Part shown: positions 20,238 to 30,364 of the stretch, one piece after another | Numbering within the stretch: the stretch's first letter is position 1 | How the letters are laid out: each line of letters starts with the position of its first letter | Source of the DNA: an uncultured Myxococcales bacterium | Lineage (GTDB): Bacteria; Myxococcota_A; UBA9042 | Assembly (NCBI GenBank): GCA_903955385.1 | Contig: CAJBNH010000143.1 | Span: 1-64,000 of the forward strand | Direction of reading: 5' to 3' | Length of the DNA: 64,000 nt | The notes under the pieces: model-generated | Databases searched by the model: none | Seen by the model: the letters and a program-made list of their open reading frames with translations, nothing else | What the model was told of the DNA's origin: nothing | Position numbers and translations under genes: made by a program

Positions 20238-23108
20238 GTGAGTCTGGGCCTGAAGCTGTCGATTCTCCCTTGGTGTGTGGCGCTGCTGGGGGCAGTGGCC
20301 GCGTGCAGCTCAGAGCCCCCACCCGACCCACCGACCTTTGACGACCACACGCTGCCGGGCCTCGAATCGCTGGAGCAGTTCACCGCGTTCGCCGACCTGG
20401 GCACGCCGCCGCTGGGTGCCAAGTTCGTGCTGACGCAGTTCTCCGGGCCGGGCAAGGGCCTGTCGCTGCTGCTGGATCCGAAGTTCTACTTCCTGCACGA
20501 CGAGTGGTACTGGTTCCGCCTGCTGAACGGCCAGTCGGTGGACGGCGTCGAGGTCGAGCCTTTGACCGGCCTGCACTTCGCCACCGTGCAGGAGGTCTAC
20601 GACACCTACCGCAACCAGACGCCCCCGCTGGGTCTGCGCTGGGCGGCGGACGGCAAGCGACTGTATTCGAACGCATTCTACGACATGACGTCGGGCTGGT
20701 GTCCTCCGGGCGGATCCGGCGCCGAGAAGTATCGCTGTGCCTACCAGCTGGGCGCGGGCACGCTGATGCACTTCGACGCCAACCCCAAGCGCAAGGTGCC
20801 GCAAGAGCTGTGGGCGTTCGAGCTCGACTTCTACAACGAGCCGTCGGAAGCCGACATGGGCGTGTTTTTCACGCGGGTCATGGAGCTGCTGCCACCCGGT
20901 CTGGGGCCGCAGCTGGTCTGGGTGGCGCGGTCGGCGTACCAGGAGGCGCTGGCGAACCAAATCCGTGCAGGGACGGGACCTTACGCCAAGCGCGTGCTGA
21001 CGTGGTCCGACCTGGTGGTGGCCGGCGAGGTGCAAGGCTACACGACCGGCCTGACCGCGGGGCGGCTGCGGCGGGTGCCGAAGGGCGGCTTCGGCATCGC
21101 GTCCCTGCAACCGACCGACATCGTGGTGCTGTCCGAGATCCCGGACGAGATGCCGCCGGTCGCGGGCATCGTGACCGCGGTGCCGCAGACGCCGCAGGCG
21201 CACCTGAACCTGCTGGCAGCGGCGCGCGGCACGCCCAACGTGTACATCGGCGGAATTCTGGACGATCCGGCGTGGACCACCTGGGCCTCGGACGGCACGC
21301 CGATTGCGCTGGAAGTTCGCGAGCATGAGATGCGGTGGAAGGCGCTGACGCCCGCCGAGTGGCAGCAGTGGCTGGCGCGGTCCCAGGGCTTGCCGACGGA
21401 TCTGGTGCCGGCGGACCTGGCGGGGATGCCGACAGCGGTCGATCTGGCGCAGGGAAATGCAGGCGCGATGCGGGGTTTGCTCTCGACCATCGGCGGCAAG
21501 TCGTCGGGGATGATGGCGCTGCTGGGGACGCCCGGGATCGAGACGCCATCGCCGGCGCTGGGGCTCTCGGTGCTGGGGTACGCGACCCACATCCAGCCCA
21601 TCGAGGCGGCGCTGCAGCAGCTGCTGCAGGCGTCGGTGTTCGCCAGCTACTCGCAGATCCGCTACCTGCTGCTGGAAGGACGCGATGCCTTCCTGGCCGC
21701 CCATGCCACCGACCCCAGCGCGATGGCTTGGCTGGCGTGGTTTGACAACCAGGCCCACGAGCCTGTCGTGCAGCAGTTCGTGGACAGTGGCGGCGTGCGC
21801 CAGGCGATTCTGGACCTGCCGATGGACGCGACCTGGCTGCAGGCGGCGCAGGAGGCTCTGGCGGTCAAGTTCGGCGACCTGTCGGTGCTGCAGGGGCTGC
21901 GCTTCCGGTCTTCCTCCACCGCAGAAGACGTGGACGGCTTCAACGGCGCCGGGGTGTATGCGTCCTACACCGGCTTCCTGGACCCGTCGCAGCAGCCCAA
22001 GCCCAAGGAAAAGCTGCAGTCGGTCGAGCAGGCGGTGAAGCTGGTTTGGGCCTCGTACTGGACCTACGGCGCTTTCGAAGAGCGGCGCATGGCCGGCATC
22101 CCGCACCTCAAGGGGCGCATGGGCGTGCTGGTGCATCCGCGCTTTGACGACACGGCAGAGGCGGCCAACGGCGTGCTGTTGCTGGCGGTGCGGCGCGATC
22201 CCGGCGGCGATGCGGTCGAGATGACGGTGAACGTGCAGAAGGGCTCGACTTCCGTCACGAATCCGGTGCCGGGGACCGACATCGCCCCGGAGATCGACCG
22301 GGTCTCGGCGCTGTCGGCGGGGTCGCCCAAGATCGCGCGGCTGCAGGTGTCGTCGCTGGTGCAGGACGGCCAGCCGCTGCTGTCGGACGCAGAGCTGACG
22401 GCGATGCTGGAGGAAGCGCGGTGGGTCGCGGCGCCGTGGTTGGCGGCGGCCGATGCAGGCGTCGAGCCCGCGGCGCAGCTCAAGACGCTGGTACTGGACA
22501 TGGAGTTCCGCAAGGTCCACCAGGGCTGGCCCGCGCTGAAGTCGGGGCAGGTGCTGCCCGCACGGCTGGTGTGGAAGCAGGTGCGGCCCCTGTCGCGACC
22601 TTCACGGATTCCGCTGGGCTGGATCGGCAACGCGCTGGTGCCCCGCGACGTGCTGGCGGTGACGCGGCAGGTCGAAGAGCGGTCGTGCCAGACGCCGCAC
22701 TTCCACGTCGAGTCGCTGGAGTTCTACACGGACCCGAACGGCGAGCTGCTGGGCGGCGGGCTGCTGATCGACCACGCGGTGCAGCCGTTTACCGCCTGGG
22801 TGCACGTCACGTTCCCCAAGGGAGTCACCGGGTTGGGCATTCCGCCGGGGCCGCAGCAGGTTCTGCTGCACACCCAAGCAGCGTTCACGCACCCCAAGAC
22901 GACCGCCTTGCAGTGGGACCTGAACGTCGCGCAGACGCCGGGTCTGCCGGGCAACCCGGGCTGGACACGGCTGACCGTGGACGACAAGGGCGCGTGGATG
23001 CTCGAGACCCCGACCGGCAAGCTGCAGGGGACCGACGGCCAGTGCTCGCGGTTGGTGACCGTGCAGTCCAAGGAGGCTTGGCTGGCGCAGATTCTGGGTC
23101 CGGGCTAG
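20238..23108 (+). CDS. Lipoprotein with PEP-synthase/PPDK-type ATP-grasp and swivel-like domains
   Basis: 956 residues from GTG 20238 (GGGGGGAAGC upstream). Lipobox VAAC shows export and lipid anchoring. Around residues 310-345 a segment (GIVTAVPQTPQAHLNLLAA) resembles the phosphohistidine swivel domain of PEP synthases, keeping a His but not the usual surrounding sequence. GGKSSGMMALL near 419 and RSSSTAEDVDGFNGAG near 557 are the hallmarks of the PEP-synthase N-terminal nucleotide-binding domain. The order is reversed relative to PEP synthase, and the PEP-binding barrel is missing; the C-terminal 250 residues look unrelated. An ATP-dependent reaction outside the cytoplasm is unlikely, so it may bind ligands only. 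It converges on the CHAT gene. Confidence 0.8.
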   Translation: MSLGLKLSILPWCVALLGAVAACSSEPPPDPPTFDDHTLPGLESLEQFTAFADLGTPPLGAKFVLTQFSGPGKGLSLLLDPKFYFLHDEWYWFRLLNGQSVDGVEVEPLTGLHFATVQEVYDTYRNQTPPLGLRWAADGKRLYSNAFYDMTSGWCPPGGSGAEKYRCAYQLGAGTLMHFDANPKRKVPQELWAFELDFYNEPSEADMGVFFTRVMELLPPGLGPQLVWVARSAYQEALANQIRAGTGPYAKRVLTWSDLVVAGEVQGYTTGLTAGRLRRVPKGGFGIASLQPTDIVVLSEIPDEMPPVAGIVTAVPQTPQAHLNLLAAARGTPNVYIGGILDDPAWTTWASDGTPIALEVREHEMRWKALTPAEWQQWLARSQGLPTDLVPADLAGMPTAVDLAQGNAGAMRGLLSTIGGKSSGMMALLGTPGIETPSPALGLSVLGYATHIQPIEAALQQLLQASVFASYSQIRYLLLEGRDAFLAAHATDPSAMAWLAWFDNQAHEPVVQQFVDSGGVRQAILDLPMDATWLQAAQEALAVKFGDLSVLQGLRFRSSSTAEDVDGFNGAGVYASYTGFLDPSQQPKPKEKLQSVEQAVKLVWASYWTYGAFEERRMAGIPHLKGRMGVLVHPRFDDTAEAANGVLLLAVRRDPGGDAVEMTVNVQKGSTSVTNPVPGTDIAPEIDRVSALSAGSPKIARLQVSSLVQDGQPLLSDAELTAMLEEARWVAAPWLAAADAGVEPAAQLKTLVLDMEFRKVHQGWPALKSGQVLPARLVWKQVRPLSRPSRIPLGWIGNALVPRDVLAVTRQVEERSCQTPHFHVESLEFYTDPNGELLGGGLLIDHAVQPFTAWVHVTFPKGVTGLGIPPGPQQVLLHTQAAFTHPKTTALQWDLNVAQTPGLPGNPGWTRLTVDDKGAWMLETPTGKLQGTDGQCSRLVTVQSKEAWLAQILGPG

Positions 23109-23111
23109 CCG

Positions 23112-26100
23112 CTACCGAAAATCCCCAATCAGCTCGAACGCGGCCCAGAAGCTGGGGTCGGCAAACCGGCGCCGGCCGTCCACTTCGAGCCTGAGCACGT
23201 GCAGCTGGGCCTGGCGCAGGGCTTCGAGCACGTCGGTGCTGGGCGAACTGCGCAACAGACCGTAGAAGTGCGCCATCAGCTCGCTGGTCGCCGCGTCGTC
23301 GACCTGCCACAGCGAGGCGACCAGCGCGGGCGCACCGGCCGCCGCAAATGCCGAAGCGATCGAGATCACCTCGTCGCCGATCAACGTTCCGGGCGCCATC
23401 ACCAGCCGCCCCTTCTCGTGCCCCATCTGCGGCTTCAACTCGACCGCCGTCTCGCACGCCGACAGCACCACCAGATCGGTGTGGCCCTTCAAGCCCTCGA
23501 ATCCCGTGATCTCGTCGACCGTCAGCGCGGCATTGGCCATGGCCAGTCGGCTCTCGGCCGGGTCGGGGTCCAGGACACCGTGGGTCGCGAAGTGGATCAT
23601 CGAGAACTGGCCGGCCTGCTGGAAGAAGCGCTCCTTGGTCGCGTCTTGCTCGTAGTAGACGGTCGCGTCGGGAAAGGCCTGGGACTTGATGCGCTCGGCC
23701 TCGGCGCGGGCGCCCTTCAAGGTCTTGTCGGGGTTGGCAAAGGCCAGCAGCGTCCGCGGACCCTCGTTTCGGCCGCGCCGCAGCATCTTGAAGATCGTCA
23801 ACGACGACAGGTAGCCGACGCGGTGCTTCTCCAGCACGTACACGGGGTTGCCTTCCGCGTCGTCGGACGCCAGCGCGTGGAACGGCAGGTAGTACAGGGG
23901 GCCGAAGGGCACGATCAGGGTCGTCTTGGCCTTGGCCATCTCGGCCTCGACGGGCGCGATCAGCCAGCCGTGCAGCTTGCGGGCGAGCGCCAGCACCTGC
24001 ACCGGGCGCCGGCCGATGGCCTGGCGATAGGCGAACACGGCTTGTTCGATCTCGGCAGCCGAAACGGCCACCTTGACGACCGTCGGCTTGTCCTGGTTGC
24101 GCGCGATGATGAAGGCGTACAGCGCTTCGTCGGCCAGGAAGTACTCGATGACGACCGTGTCTTCGGGCAGCGAGTCGCGCAGCTCGGAGATCGACTCGGG
24201 GTTGATCGCCAGAAGGGCATAGATCTCGCGGTGATCTCGCTTCAGCCGCAGCAGAAGCTGCCGCATCTCGCCCTCGGTCGATGCCGCCACCTTGGCAAGG
24301 GCGTCGACTTTGGCCTCGCTGCGCACGTCCGCGGGCTTGGCGGCCTCGTCGGCCAGTGCCTTCTGGGTTGCCGCCGCGCGCGCCTCGGCGGTCTTCAGGT
24401 CGTCGAGCGACCGCTTCAACCCCTCGTCCTGCGCCTTGAGGTTCGCGCCTTGGAACACCCGCCGCAGCTGGCTGTCGCGCGACATCTCGAGCAGCTCGAG
24501 GGCGCGCGCCGTCTCGCCCAACCGCAGGCACAGGTCGATGGCATCGCGGAAGATGTCGCGGTTGCGTCCGTAGTTCAGCGTGTTGGCGCGCGCGCTGTCG
24601 CCTGAGGCGCGGGACAACACCTCGCCCAGCAGCGTCACCGCCTTTTCGTATGCCGTCAGCGCCGCCGTCGGATTCCCCACGGCATCCTGTGCCTTGGCCA
24701 GAGCATACCAGGCGTGGGCGCGCAGCCGCCGGCCCTCGCTCGGGGTTGCCAGATCCACGGCCTCGCGCGCTGCGACCAGCGCGACGCCGGCGCGACCCGC
24801 CTTGGCCTCCAGCAGCGCCACTTCGGTCAGCACGCCGGCCAGATCGAACGTCCGGTGCTGCTTGCGATACGCGGGTACCGCCTGGTCAAACGCCGCGCGC
24901 GCCCCCGCCGCATCGCCCAACAGGGCCAGCGACTCGCCCACCCCGACCTGGGCATCCGCCTCGCCCCACAGGTTCTCCTCCTTGGACCACAGTTCTGCCG
25001 CCTGTCGGAACGCGGGCAGCGCGGCCTTGGCGTCGTGCGCGGCGTACAAGTACACGTTGCCTTGGCGAAAGCGGGCAACGGCGCGGATGTTCACGTTGCC
25101 GAGCCGCTCGCCGTACGCGTACGCCTGATCGTGACGGGCAAGGGCACTGACCACATCGCCCCGCCCCATGTCCAGGTTGGCCAGCAGGACCAGCACGTCC
25201 CACTCGAGGCTGTCGTCCATCTGCTTGCGGGCCTCGGCGAACAGCGCTTCGGCGATGCGCTGCGCGGTGGCCGCGTCGTCGCTCGCGAGACTCAGGCTGG
25301 CTTCGTGCAAGCGCAATTCCCGGGCATCCTCGGCGTCGCCCTCCCGGTCGGCGAGCCTTTGCGCCTGCCGCAGGTGCTCCCACGCTTCCGACAGGTGGCC
25401 CCGACTCCAAGCGTCTGACGACAGGCTGCGGTACGCGTTGCCCAGCGCTCCGTCGTCGTCCGCGTCGGCGCAGGCCTTGCGGGTGCGTTCCAGCGCCTGG
25501 CGGGGCGCATCCAGGTCGCCGTCCTCGGCCAGCAGGTCGCCCACCATCCGGTCGATGCCCGATGCGAGCACCGGATCGCCGTCGGCCCGGGCGCGATCGA
25601 GCAGGTCCTTGGCGGCCGCGAGGCGCTCAGAGCCCTTGCGCAGCAACGCAAGGGGCCATTCGGTCAGCAGCTGGTCGGTCACGGCGCCGATCTCGCGAAA
25701 CGTCGCTGCCGCTTGGGCCATCAGCCGGTTGGCCGTCGGCGTATCGCCGCGGTCGCGGGACTCGGTGGCGAGGTCGAGTTGCCGGGTGGCCTCGAGCCCG
25801 AGCTTGGCCTGCGCCGCGATGCGCTCCTCACTCACTCCGGTCGGATCCCCCGGCAGGCCGATCACGGCCAACGCCCGTTCGTACCGTGCGGTGTGGACTA
25901 GCGCCTGGGCATAGGCGCGCCTCGCCACGCCGTCGCCCGGCTTCGCTTCCCAGGCTGCGCGCCCCTCCAGCATCTGCAACAGCCTGTGACGAACCGGGAT
26001 CTCCTCGCCGCTGTCGCGGGCGGCGGCCAGCCGCTCGGCCGTGGTCAAGGGAACCGGCTCGCCCGCATCCGCGACCGCCCACCGTGCTTCGCGGAACAGC

Positions 26101-28202
26101 GGGCCCTGCGGGTCCATGGCGTTCGTCTCGCGAAGGGCCGCCCACGGCAGGCTCAGCGCGGCATACGAGCGCACCAGACGCAAGCGGTTGCGCTCGACAT
26201 CGTCGCTGGCGGCGATCGCGGCCGAGGCAGCCTTGAGGCGGTGACACGCCGACTGCACCACCCGGGGCCAGTACCTGCCGCCGTCCGGGTCGATGTCCTG
26301 CGAGGCCTTTGCCGCGCGGATGGCTTCGTCCCAATGCCCCTCGGCCGCCTCGAGCCGGGCCAGCTGCCGCAACGCCCACGGCGACTTGCCCAGGGCGAGC
26401 GCCCGGTTCAACGCGGCGCGCGCCGCGACCGTGTCCGCCCGCCGCAGAGCCACCTCGGCCATCTGGGAGTGTGGATGGGCGTACTTCGGGTCCAGCGCCG
26501 CCGCGCGTTGGGCGAACGGCAGGGCCCTGTCCAGTTGCTGTCGCGAGAGCCACTCGGCGGCCATGCTGGCGTTCGCGACCGCGTTGCCCGGTTCGATTTC
26601 GAGTTGGCGCTGGCGAAGCTCGAGCACGAAGTCGCCCTCGCCCACATCGTCTGCCGCCCCGACCAGCGTTTGGATGGGAGGGGCCAGGCAAGCAGCGCTG
26701 CCAATGCGCTTGCACAGGTCGACGATGCGGTTCACCTCGGTGCGGGCTCCCGGAAGGTCGTGCCGCTCGATGCGCGCCTTGGCTGTTCCGACCGCGTCGT
26801 CGACACGCCGGCGCAGGGCCACGCGCTCTTGTCCGGCGCGCGCCTGCTCGAACTCGTCGGGCGTGCGCGAACGGTCCAGGGCGTCGCGGTAGTGGCCGGT
26901 CGCGTCGTCGAATTGCCCGGCGTCCTCCTGCACCCGCCCCAGCGCCAGCTTGGCCGCGAAGGACTGCGGATCTGCCCGCAAGCGCTGCATTTCTTCGGCC
27001 CACCGCATCCAGCCGTTCATGCTGCGGTCGCCGCCCCGCTCCAGCTTGCGAAAGATCGCGATGGCCTTGGCGTAGTCCTTGCGCCACACGGCGATGCGGC
27101 CGCGATAGGCGGTGCAGTCGTTGGGGCGAAAGCGGGCCTTCTCCAGCGCATCCAGCTGCGACGCGGCCAGATCCAGAGCACGCATGTCCGTGTACGCACG
27201 CACCAATTTCCAGCGAGTCGCCGTGTCTCCCGGGTCGGCCGTGACCGTGCGGTGCCAGATGCCGACCTTGCGCAGGACCTCGAGCTTCTCTTTGGCCCAC
27301 GCACTCTCAGGGTGGACCTTCAGCGCCTCGCGAATCCCCCGCTCGGCCTCGTCGAGTCGACCGGCCGTCATCGCATCCCGTGCCCGCTCCAGCAGGGGCA
27401 GGATCTGTCGGTCGAGCAGCAGCCGCTGCCCCGACGGCGACCGGTTGATCAGCCAGGTGGCATAGGTCTCGATGAAGCGCCACTGATGGCTGGCATAGCG
27501 CCCAGGATAGGCCCGCACGAAGTCCAGAAACGCGGTCACATCGTCGGGGGTGGTCGCCAGCAGGGCGTCTTCCAGCGTCTGGCCGTCGTGCCGAGCGCCA
27601 AACACGCGCACCGTACGCGCCTTTTCGCGCACCACGGGTTCTGCGGTTCCAGCAAGGGTCGTCGTCCTGAACCGCTCGAGCATCGCGTCGCGCCACTGGG
27701 GCGTGGGGTTGGCCAGTACGTCGCCCAGCCGGTACGCCGGCACGTCTTCGAATCCGGCCGTCAGGTCGATGTCGTGCGCGGCAAGTTCGAACAAGACGTT
27801 TTGCGAAAGCTCTTCGGATACTTGCAGCGTGTAACGGCCCTGGTCGCCGACCCGCACCGGCGCAACGACCAGCTCCATGTCGAGCACCGCTGTCGTGTCG
27901 GCCAGTTCCATCACCCGACCGCGGGCCAGCCGCAGCGTGAAATCGACCGCGCCGTCGGCGCCCATCGCGTAGACCGGCAGTCGGTCGGCCACCTTCAGCC
28001 CATCGACGCGACCGCGGTTCAGCACGACGCGCGTGGGCGACTGCACCTGGACCACGCGCGCGGCGCACTCGTGCCACACGAGCTTGGGCGGGTCGGCGGC
28101 CCAAGCGCCGTGCAGGCCAAATCCCGCGACGACAACGAGCGCCAGCAGCGCGCCGACCGAGCAGAATGCCCGCCCCCCCCCGACCCGACGCAAGATGGCC
28201 AC
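23112..28202 (-). CDS. Giant TPR-CHAT protein (caspase-like protease domain)
   Basis: 1696 residues from GTG 28202 (AGGAG seven bases upstream). A hydrophobic segment (about 15-36) ending AWA suggests export. Residues of about 280-1300 are TPR-type helical repeats. A helical stalk with a coiled coil follows (ARAAATQKALADEAAK), and a C-terminal CHAT domain. Its catalytic dyad is intact: His1541 in HFATHG and Cys1583 in LSACET, followed by ASLWQVDDAAT, the usual CHAT motif. CHAT proteins cleave specific partner proteins or act as scaffolds. No obvious gasdermin, ternary partner or RNA-guided complex lies alongside. A run of nine C (28173-28181) falls in codons 7-10. Confidence 0.92.
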   Translation of the reverse strand: MAILRRVGGGRAFCSVGALLALVVVAGFGLHGAWAADPPKLVWHECAARVVQVQSPTRVVLNRGRVDGLKVADRLPVYAMGADGAVDFTLRLARGRVMELADTTAVLDMELVVAPVRVGDQGRYTLQVSEELSQNVLFELAAHDIDLTAGFEDVPAYRLGDVLANPTPQWRDAMLERFRTTTLAGTAEPVVREKARTVRVFGARHDGQTLEDALLATTPDDVTAFLDFVRAYPGRYASHQWRFIETYATWLINRSPSGQRLLLDRQILPLLERARDAMTAGRLDEAERGIREALKVHPESAWAKEKLEVLRKVGIWHRTVTADPGDTATRWKLVRAYTDMRALDLAASQLDALEKARFRPNDCTAYRGRIAVWRKDYAKAIAIFRKLERGGDRSMNGWMRWAEEMQRLRADPQSFAAKLALGRVQEDAGQFDDATGHYRDALDRSRTPDEFEQARAGQERVALRRRVDDAVGTAKARIERHDLPGARTEVNRIVDLCKRIGSAACLAPPIQTLVGAADDVGEGDFVLELRQRQLEIEPGNAVANASMAAEWLSRQQLDRALPFAQRAAALDPKYAHPHSQMAEVALRRADTVAARAALNRALALGKSPWALRQLARLEAAEGHWDEAIRAAKASQDIDPDGGRYWPRVVQSACHRLKAASAAIAASDDVERNRLRLVRSYAALSLPWAALRETNAMDPQGPLFREARWAVADAGEPVPLTTAERLAAARDSGEEIPVRHRLLQMLEGRAAWEAKPGDGVARRAYAQALVHTARYERALAVIGLPGDPTGVSEERIAAQAKLGLEATRQLDLATESRDRGDTPTANRLMAQAAATFREIGAVTDQLLTEWPLALLRKGSERLAAAKDLLDRARADGDPVLASGIDRMVGDLLAEDGDLDAPRQALERTRKACADADDDGALGNAYRSLSSDAWSRGHLSEAWEHLRQAQRLADREGDAEDARELRLHEASLSLASDDAATAQRIAEALFAEARKQMDDSLEWDVLVLLANLDMGRGDVVSALARHDQAYAYGERLGNVNIRAVARFRQGNVYLYAAHDAKAALPAFRQAAELWSKEENLWGEADAQVGVGESLALLGDAAGARAAFDQAVPAYRKQHRTFDLAGVLTEVALLEAKAGRAGVALVAAREAVDLATPSEGRRLRAHAWYALAKAQDAVGNPTAALTAYEKAVTLLGEVLSRASGDSARANTLNYGRNRDIFRDAIDLCLRLGETARALELLEMSRDSQLRRVFQGANLKAQDEGLKRSLDDLKTAEARAAATQKALADEAAKPADVRSEAKVDALAKVAASTEGEMRQLLLRLKRDHREIYALLAINPESISELRDSLPEDTVVIEYFLADEALYAFIIARNQDKPTVVKVAVSAAEIEQAVFAYRQAIGRRPVQVLALARKLHGWLIAPVEAEMAKAKTTLIVPFGPLYYLPFHALASDDAEGNPVYVLEKHRVGYLSSLTIFKMLRRGRNEGPRTLLAFANPDKTLKGARAEAERIKSQAFPDATVYYEQDATKERFFQQAGQFSMIHFATHGVLDPDPAESRLAMANAALTVDEITGFEGLKGHTDLVVLSACETAVELKPQMGHEKGRLVMAPGTLIGDEVISIASAFAAAGAPALVASLWQVDDAATSELMAHFYGLLRSSPSTDVLEALRQAQLHVLRLEVDGRRRFADPSFWAAFELIGDFR

Positions 28203-28315
28203 GGCACGCTCCTGGCTGGGAATCCGTCCCGGCCGGTCGAATCAGACGCGCGAAGTGCGGCAAGTGTCTGTCCGGTGCGGCCAACGGGCAAGTAGATGGG
28301 GAGACCGTGACCCGC

Positions 28316-30364
28316 TCAACGCGCGACTGTCCGACCCTCGAGCTCGTCCGCCAGAGCCGCCGCGCGGTACACCGACCGCAGCGCCTGCACGATGGCCGCG
28401 GCGTGCACGGCCACGGTGCGGTTCTGGCGTTCGTCGAAGAAGAACTGCCCCGCCAGCGACTGCAGGTTGCCGTCGAACACCAGTCCGACCAGCTCGCCAT
28501 CCCGATTCACCAGCGGACTTCCAGAGTTGCCGCCGATGATGTCGTTGGTGCTGGCGAGGTTGAACGGCGTGGCCAGATTCAGGCGACCGCGCGCCTGCTT
28601 CCAACTCTCTGGGAGGTCCCACGGGGCCTTGCCGCCCGCCTTGTCTGAGCGCGCAAAAAGTCCGCCGAAGGTGGTGATGGGCGCCACCGCGGTACCGTCG
28701 TCCTCGCTGTAACCCGCGACTTTGCCAAACGACAGCCGCAGCGTCCCGGTGGCGTCCGGGTAGCGCTTGGTGCCGTACTGCGCGAACGCCGCTTCCGCCA
28801 GCGTCTCGTGCGCGCGGCGCAAAGGGCCTTCGACCTCGTCCTCCATGCGCGTTCGCAGGGCGCGGGCTTCGGCATCGAGGGCGCGGGACAGCACGATCAG
28901 CGGGTCGGTGCTGGCCTGAATCGCCGCCGCGCCGCCCTTGGCCAGCGTCTTGCGCTCGGCAGGGTCTTGCAGCTTCGTCTGGGAGATCAGGCGCTTGGCC
29001 CGCTCAGCCGGCGTCTGTCCCGCCAGTGCGGCTACCACCACGGGGTCCGCGTCACCCAGCGTCGTCTTCAGGTGCTCCAGCGCATCGGCCAACAGGGCCT
29101 CCTCGAGCCCGAGATAGACCGGGGCCGGGGAGAACAGCCCCTGCTCCAGCGAGGCGAGGTTCGAGTCCCGGTACTCCCGCAGCCGCTCGTCGTTGGCCTT
29201 GGGCCGCTCGTCCGCCAGCCGCACCAGCTGCCGCGCCCATCCGAACAGCCTGGTCTGCAGCGTGAATCCTTCCGTCATCCGGTACCGACTGAACAGCTCG
29301 CGCTGCACCCGGGTGGCATCCGCGATGGTGTCGAGCGCCTTGGCGACGGTGGGGTCGGTGCGTTCGGAGCTCTCGGTCGTCATGCGCTCGGCCAGCACCG
29401 ACGACGACCGCAGCCCGGCCAGATAGCCCCCCAAGGCCTTCAAGCCATTCTCCAGCCCGAACAGGTGGTTGCGGGCCTGTCGCGCGGCCTCGTCCGAGGT
29501 GGCGGCATAGGCGAGCAGCACCTGGCGCTGCCGTGCCAGATCGTCGAGACGCGCCGGATAGGCCTGGTCGCGCAGCAGTTCCAGCTCAGCCACCGTCAAC
29601 AGGCGCGACGTGCCGCCCGGATGGCCAGACGTGACGACCAGGTCCCCCTCGGCTGCGGGCTTGGCGGCGAGCTTCAGAAAGCGGTCGGGGCGCGCGGGCT
29701 TGCCGTTCTCGTAGGCGCGGAACAGGGCCATGTCCAAGTCAAAGCGCGGGAAAGTGAAGTTGTCCGGGTCGCCGCCAAAGAAAGCGATTTGGGCCTCGGG
29801 GGCGAACACCAGCCGAACGTCGGTCAGCTTGCGGTAGGTGTACAGGTGGTACAGCCCGCCGTTGTAGAGGGTTACGACGTCGCACCGCAGGCCACCTTGG
29901 GCGCACGCCTGCTCCAGCCGCGTCATCGCCTGCTTCTGCGCGTGGTTGGCCTGTGCTGGCGTCATCTCCGGCTTCGCGGCGGCGCGGACCTGGGCCGTCA
30001 CGTCCTCGATGCGCTGCAGCACGTTGAGTTCGACGTCGGGGCACTTCAGCTCGTCCTTGCGCGTCTTGGCCAAGTAGCCGTCGCGCATCAGGTTGCGTGC
30101 AGGTGTCCCCAGCTGCTGGATGCAGCCCGAGCCGACATGGTGGTTCGTCAGGATCAGCCCCTCGGCAGACACGAACGACGCCGAAGCACCGCCAAACCGC
30201 ACCGATGCCAGACGCAAGTGCTCGAGCCACGGGTCGGTCAGCGCCAGACCGTGGATCGTGGCGCGGGGCACGAGGTCGTACGGCCACATGCCCTCGTCCG
30301 CGTGGGCGGGCAGGGCGGCAAGCAGCGTCGAGGTCAGGAGCAGGAGGGGCAGGACTTGACGCAT
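28316..30364 (-). CDS. S46-family dipeptidyl peptidase (DPP7/DPP11 type)
   Basis: 682 residues from ATG 30364; signal peptide MRQVLPLLLL...ALPAHA. Removes dipeptides from peptide N-termini in the periplasm. The catalytic triad is visible: His in LTNHHVGSG (75-76), Asp in FPRFDLDMALF, and Ser in GGNSGSP near residue 615. EGMWPYDLVP just after the signal peptide is typical of S46 members. The length fits the family (about 700). S46 proteins characterise many Bacteroidetes and some Proteobacteria and Myxococcota. It is 113 bases upstream of the TPR-CHAT start on the same strand and diverges from the kinase-like gene. Confidence 0.92.
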   Translation of the reverse strand: MRQVLPLLLLTSTLLAALPAHADEGMWPYDLVPRATIHGLALTDPWLEHLRLASVRFGGASASFVSAEGLILTNHHVGSGCIQQLGTPARNLMRDGYLAKTRKDELKCPDVELNVLQRIEDVTAQVRAAAKPEMTPAQANHAQKQAMTRLEQACAQGGLRCDVVTLYNGGLYHLYTYRKLTDVRLVFAPEAQIAFFGGDPDNFTFPRFDLDMALFRAYENGKPARPDRFLKLAAKPAAEGDLVVTSGHPGGTSRLLTVAELELLRDQAYPARLDDLARQRQVLLAYAATSDEAARQARNHLFGLENGLKALGGYLAGLRSSSVLAERMTTESSERTDPTVAKALDTIADATRVQRELFSRYRMTEGFTLQTRLFGWARQLVRLADERPKANDERLREYRDSNLASLEQGLFSPAPVYLGLEEALLADALEHLKTTLGDADPVVVAALAGQTPAERAKRLISQTKLQDPAERKTLAKGGAAAIQASTDPLIVLSRALDAEARALRTRMEDEVEGPLRRAHETLAEAAFAQYGTKRYPDATGTLRLSFGKVAGYSEDDGTAVAPITTFGGLFARSDKAGGKAPWDLPESWKQARGRLNLATPFNLASTNDIIGGNSGSPLVNRDGELVGLVFDGNLQSLAGQFFFDERQNRTVAVHAAAIVQALRSVYRAAALADELEGRTVAR

